From positions 1 to 5,434 of the forward strand of contig JAUXBJ010000167.1 of NCBI GenBank assembly GCA_030619425.1: a stretch of 5,434 nucleotides of DNA, given 5' to 3'. The notes under the pieces were generated by a model, which saw only the letters and a list, made by a program, of their open reading frames with translations, did no database searches and was not told the origin of the DNA. Source of the stretch: a bacterium (lineage in GTDB: Bacteria; Zixibacteria; MSB-5A5; GN15; FEB-12). Below are positions 4,957 through 5,434 of this stretch, in pieces; positions within the stretch are counted from its first letter, which is position 1, and each line of letters starts with the position of its first letter. Both the position numbers and the translations under genes were made by a program.

Positions 4957-5434
4957 ATGCTGGATGACCTCATGCACGACAATTGCGGCGTCTTTGGACT
5001 CTTTGGAAACGCCAAGGCAGCGGAGTTGACGTACTTCGGTCTCTACTCGCTGCAACATCGTGGCCAGGAATCGGCCGGTATCGTTACTTCCGATCAGGGC
5101 ACAATCCACATGCACAAAGGAATGGGTGAAGTGTCGGATGTATTCGGTGATGAGCAAACCATCCACAAACTCACCGGCAACATGGCCGTCGGTCACACCA
5201 GGTACAGCACCACCGGCGCCTCATCTCTCATAAACATCCAGCCTTTCCTGATCACCAACCGTCGCAGCAGTCTGGCGATAGCCCACAACGGCAATCTCAC
5301 CAACGCAACGAAATTGCGCTCGCGCCTGGACGCTAGGGGATCGATCTTTCAGACAACTTCGGACACCGAAGTTATTCTCCATCTCACGGCGCGCTCCAGC
5401 AAGACGCGGCGAATCGACCGCATCTGCGATGCCC
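4957..5434 (+). CDS. purF: Amidophosphoribosyltransferase, N-terminal glutaminase part (3' end cut by window)
   Basis: First committed enzyme of de novo purine synthesis: it transfers ammonia from glutamine to PRPP, giving 5-phosphoribosylamine, in the cytoplasm. The 159 codons present cover most of the N-terminal nucleophile (Ntn) glutaminase domain. C10 (NCGVFG) is the catalytic nucleophile, exposed after removal of the nine-residue propeptide MLDDLMHDN. LQHRGQESAGI (32-42), TRYSTTG (81-87, arginine for the glutamine carboxylate), AHNGNL (109-114, oxyanion hole) and TTSDTEVI (133-140, glutamine-binding aspartate D136) are all intact. The PRPP-binding phosphoribosyltransferase domain lies beyond the right edge. 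A cleaved propeptide is typical of the Bacillus subtilis-like class, whose members often hold a [4Fe-4S] cluster, whereas the E. coli enzyme begins directly at its cysteine; the cluster cysteines would be outside the window. Its own promoter and a strong Shine-Dalgarno precede it. No other pur gene is visible upstream. Confidence 0.97.
   Translation, partial: MLDDLMHDNCGVFGLFGNAKAAELTYFGLYSLQHRGQESAGIVTSDQGTIHMHKGMGEVSDVFGDEQTIHKLTGNMAVGHTRYSTTGASSLINIQPFLITNRRSSLAIAHNGNLTNATKLRSRLDARGSIFQTTSDTEVILHLTARSSKTRRIDRICDA

Noticed and set aside
1..5434. Defence system, prophage, transposon or secondary-metabolite cluster
   Set aside because: No gene with nuclease, integrase, transposase, toxin, antitoxin or biosynthetic assembly-line motifs was found. 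The intact genes are ordinary transport, metabolism and signalling genes.

Overview
The window is an ordinary stretch of bacterial chromosome with roughly 50-58% GC by eye. Five protein genes are visible, two of them cut by the window edges. Nothing fixes the organism. The gene types and the mixed promoter signatures (canonical TTGACA boxes that also read as Bacteroidota-like TAnnTTTG boxes) would suit a lineage of the FCB group, for example a Zixibacteria-like bacterium. That placement is a weak inference.

Layout: positions 1-1490 (minus strand) hold most of a ClC-family chloride channel/transporter. Its first CBS domain is cut by the left edge. A 157-base divergent intergenic region follows, carrying a good promoter for the plus-strand gene at 1648-2805. 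That gene encodes a FAD-dependent amine/imino-acid oxidoreductase of the DAO superfamily. After 47 bases, 2853-3572 (plus) encodes an exported, all-helical, histidine-containing protein of unknown function, probably in the same transcription unit. It appears to be an internal duplication of a unit of about 100 residues.

The 326 bases from 3573 to 3898 hold no intact gene. They contain three different palindromic repeat modules in a row: a GAAA-capped hairpin, a run of GCTCAGGGTGACG tandem units, and a 9-bp-stem hairpin. These abut what looks like the broken C-terminal end of an alpha/beta hydrolase (about 3781-3885). On the minus strand, 3899-4666 encodes a small signalling protein with a GAF-like domain and a histidine-kinase phosphoacceptor helix but no ATPase domain. 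A 290-base intergenic region then carries one strong and one weaker promoter candidate for purF. The purF gene (amidophosphoribosyltransferase) starts at 4957 and runs off the right edge.

The genes do not form one pathway: ion transport, amine oxidation, an unknown exported protein, signalling and purine synthesis sit side by side. I found no defence system, CRISPR array, transposase, tRNA or rRNA. The points most worth a second look are the repeat cluster joined to the hydrolase remnant, the kinase-less phosphoacceptor protein, the duplicated exported protein, and the residue changes in the ClC pore.
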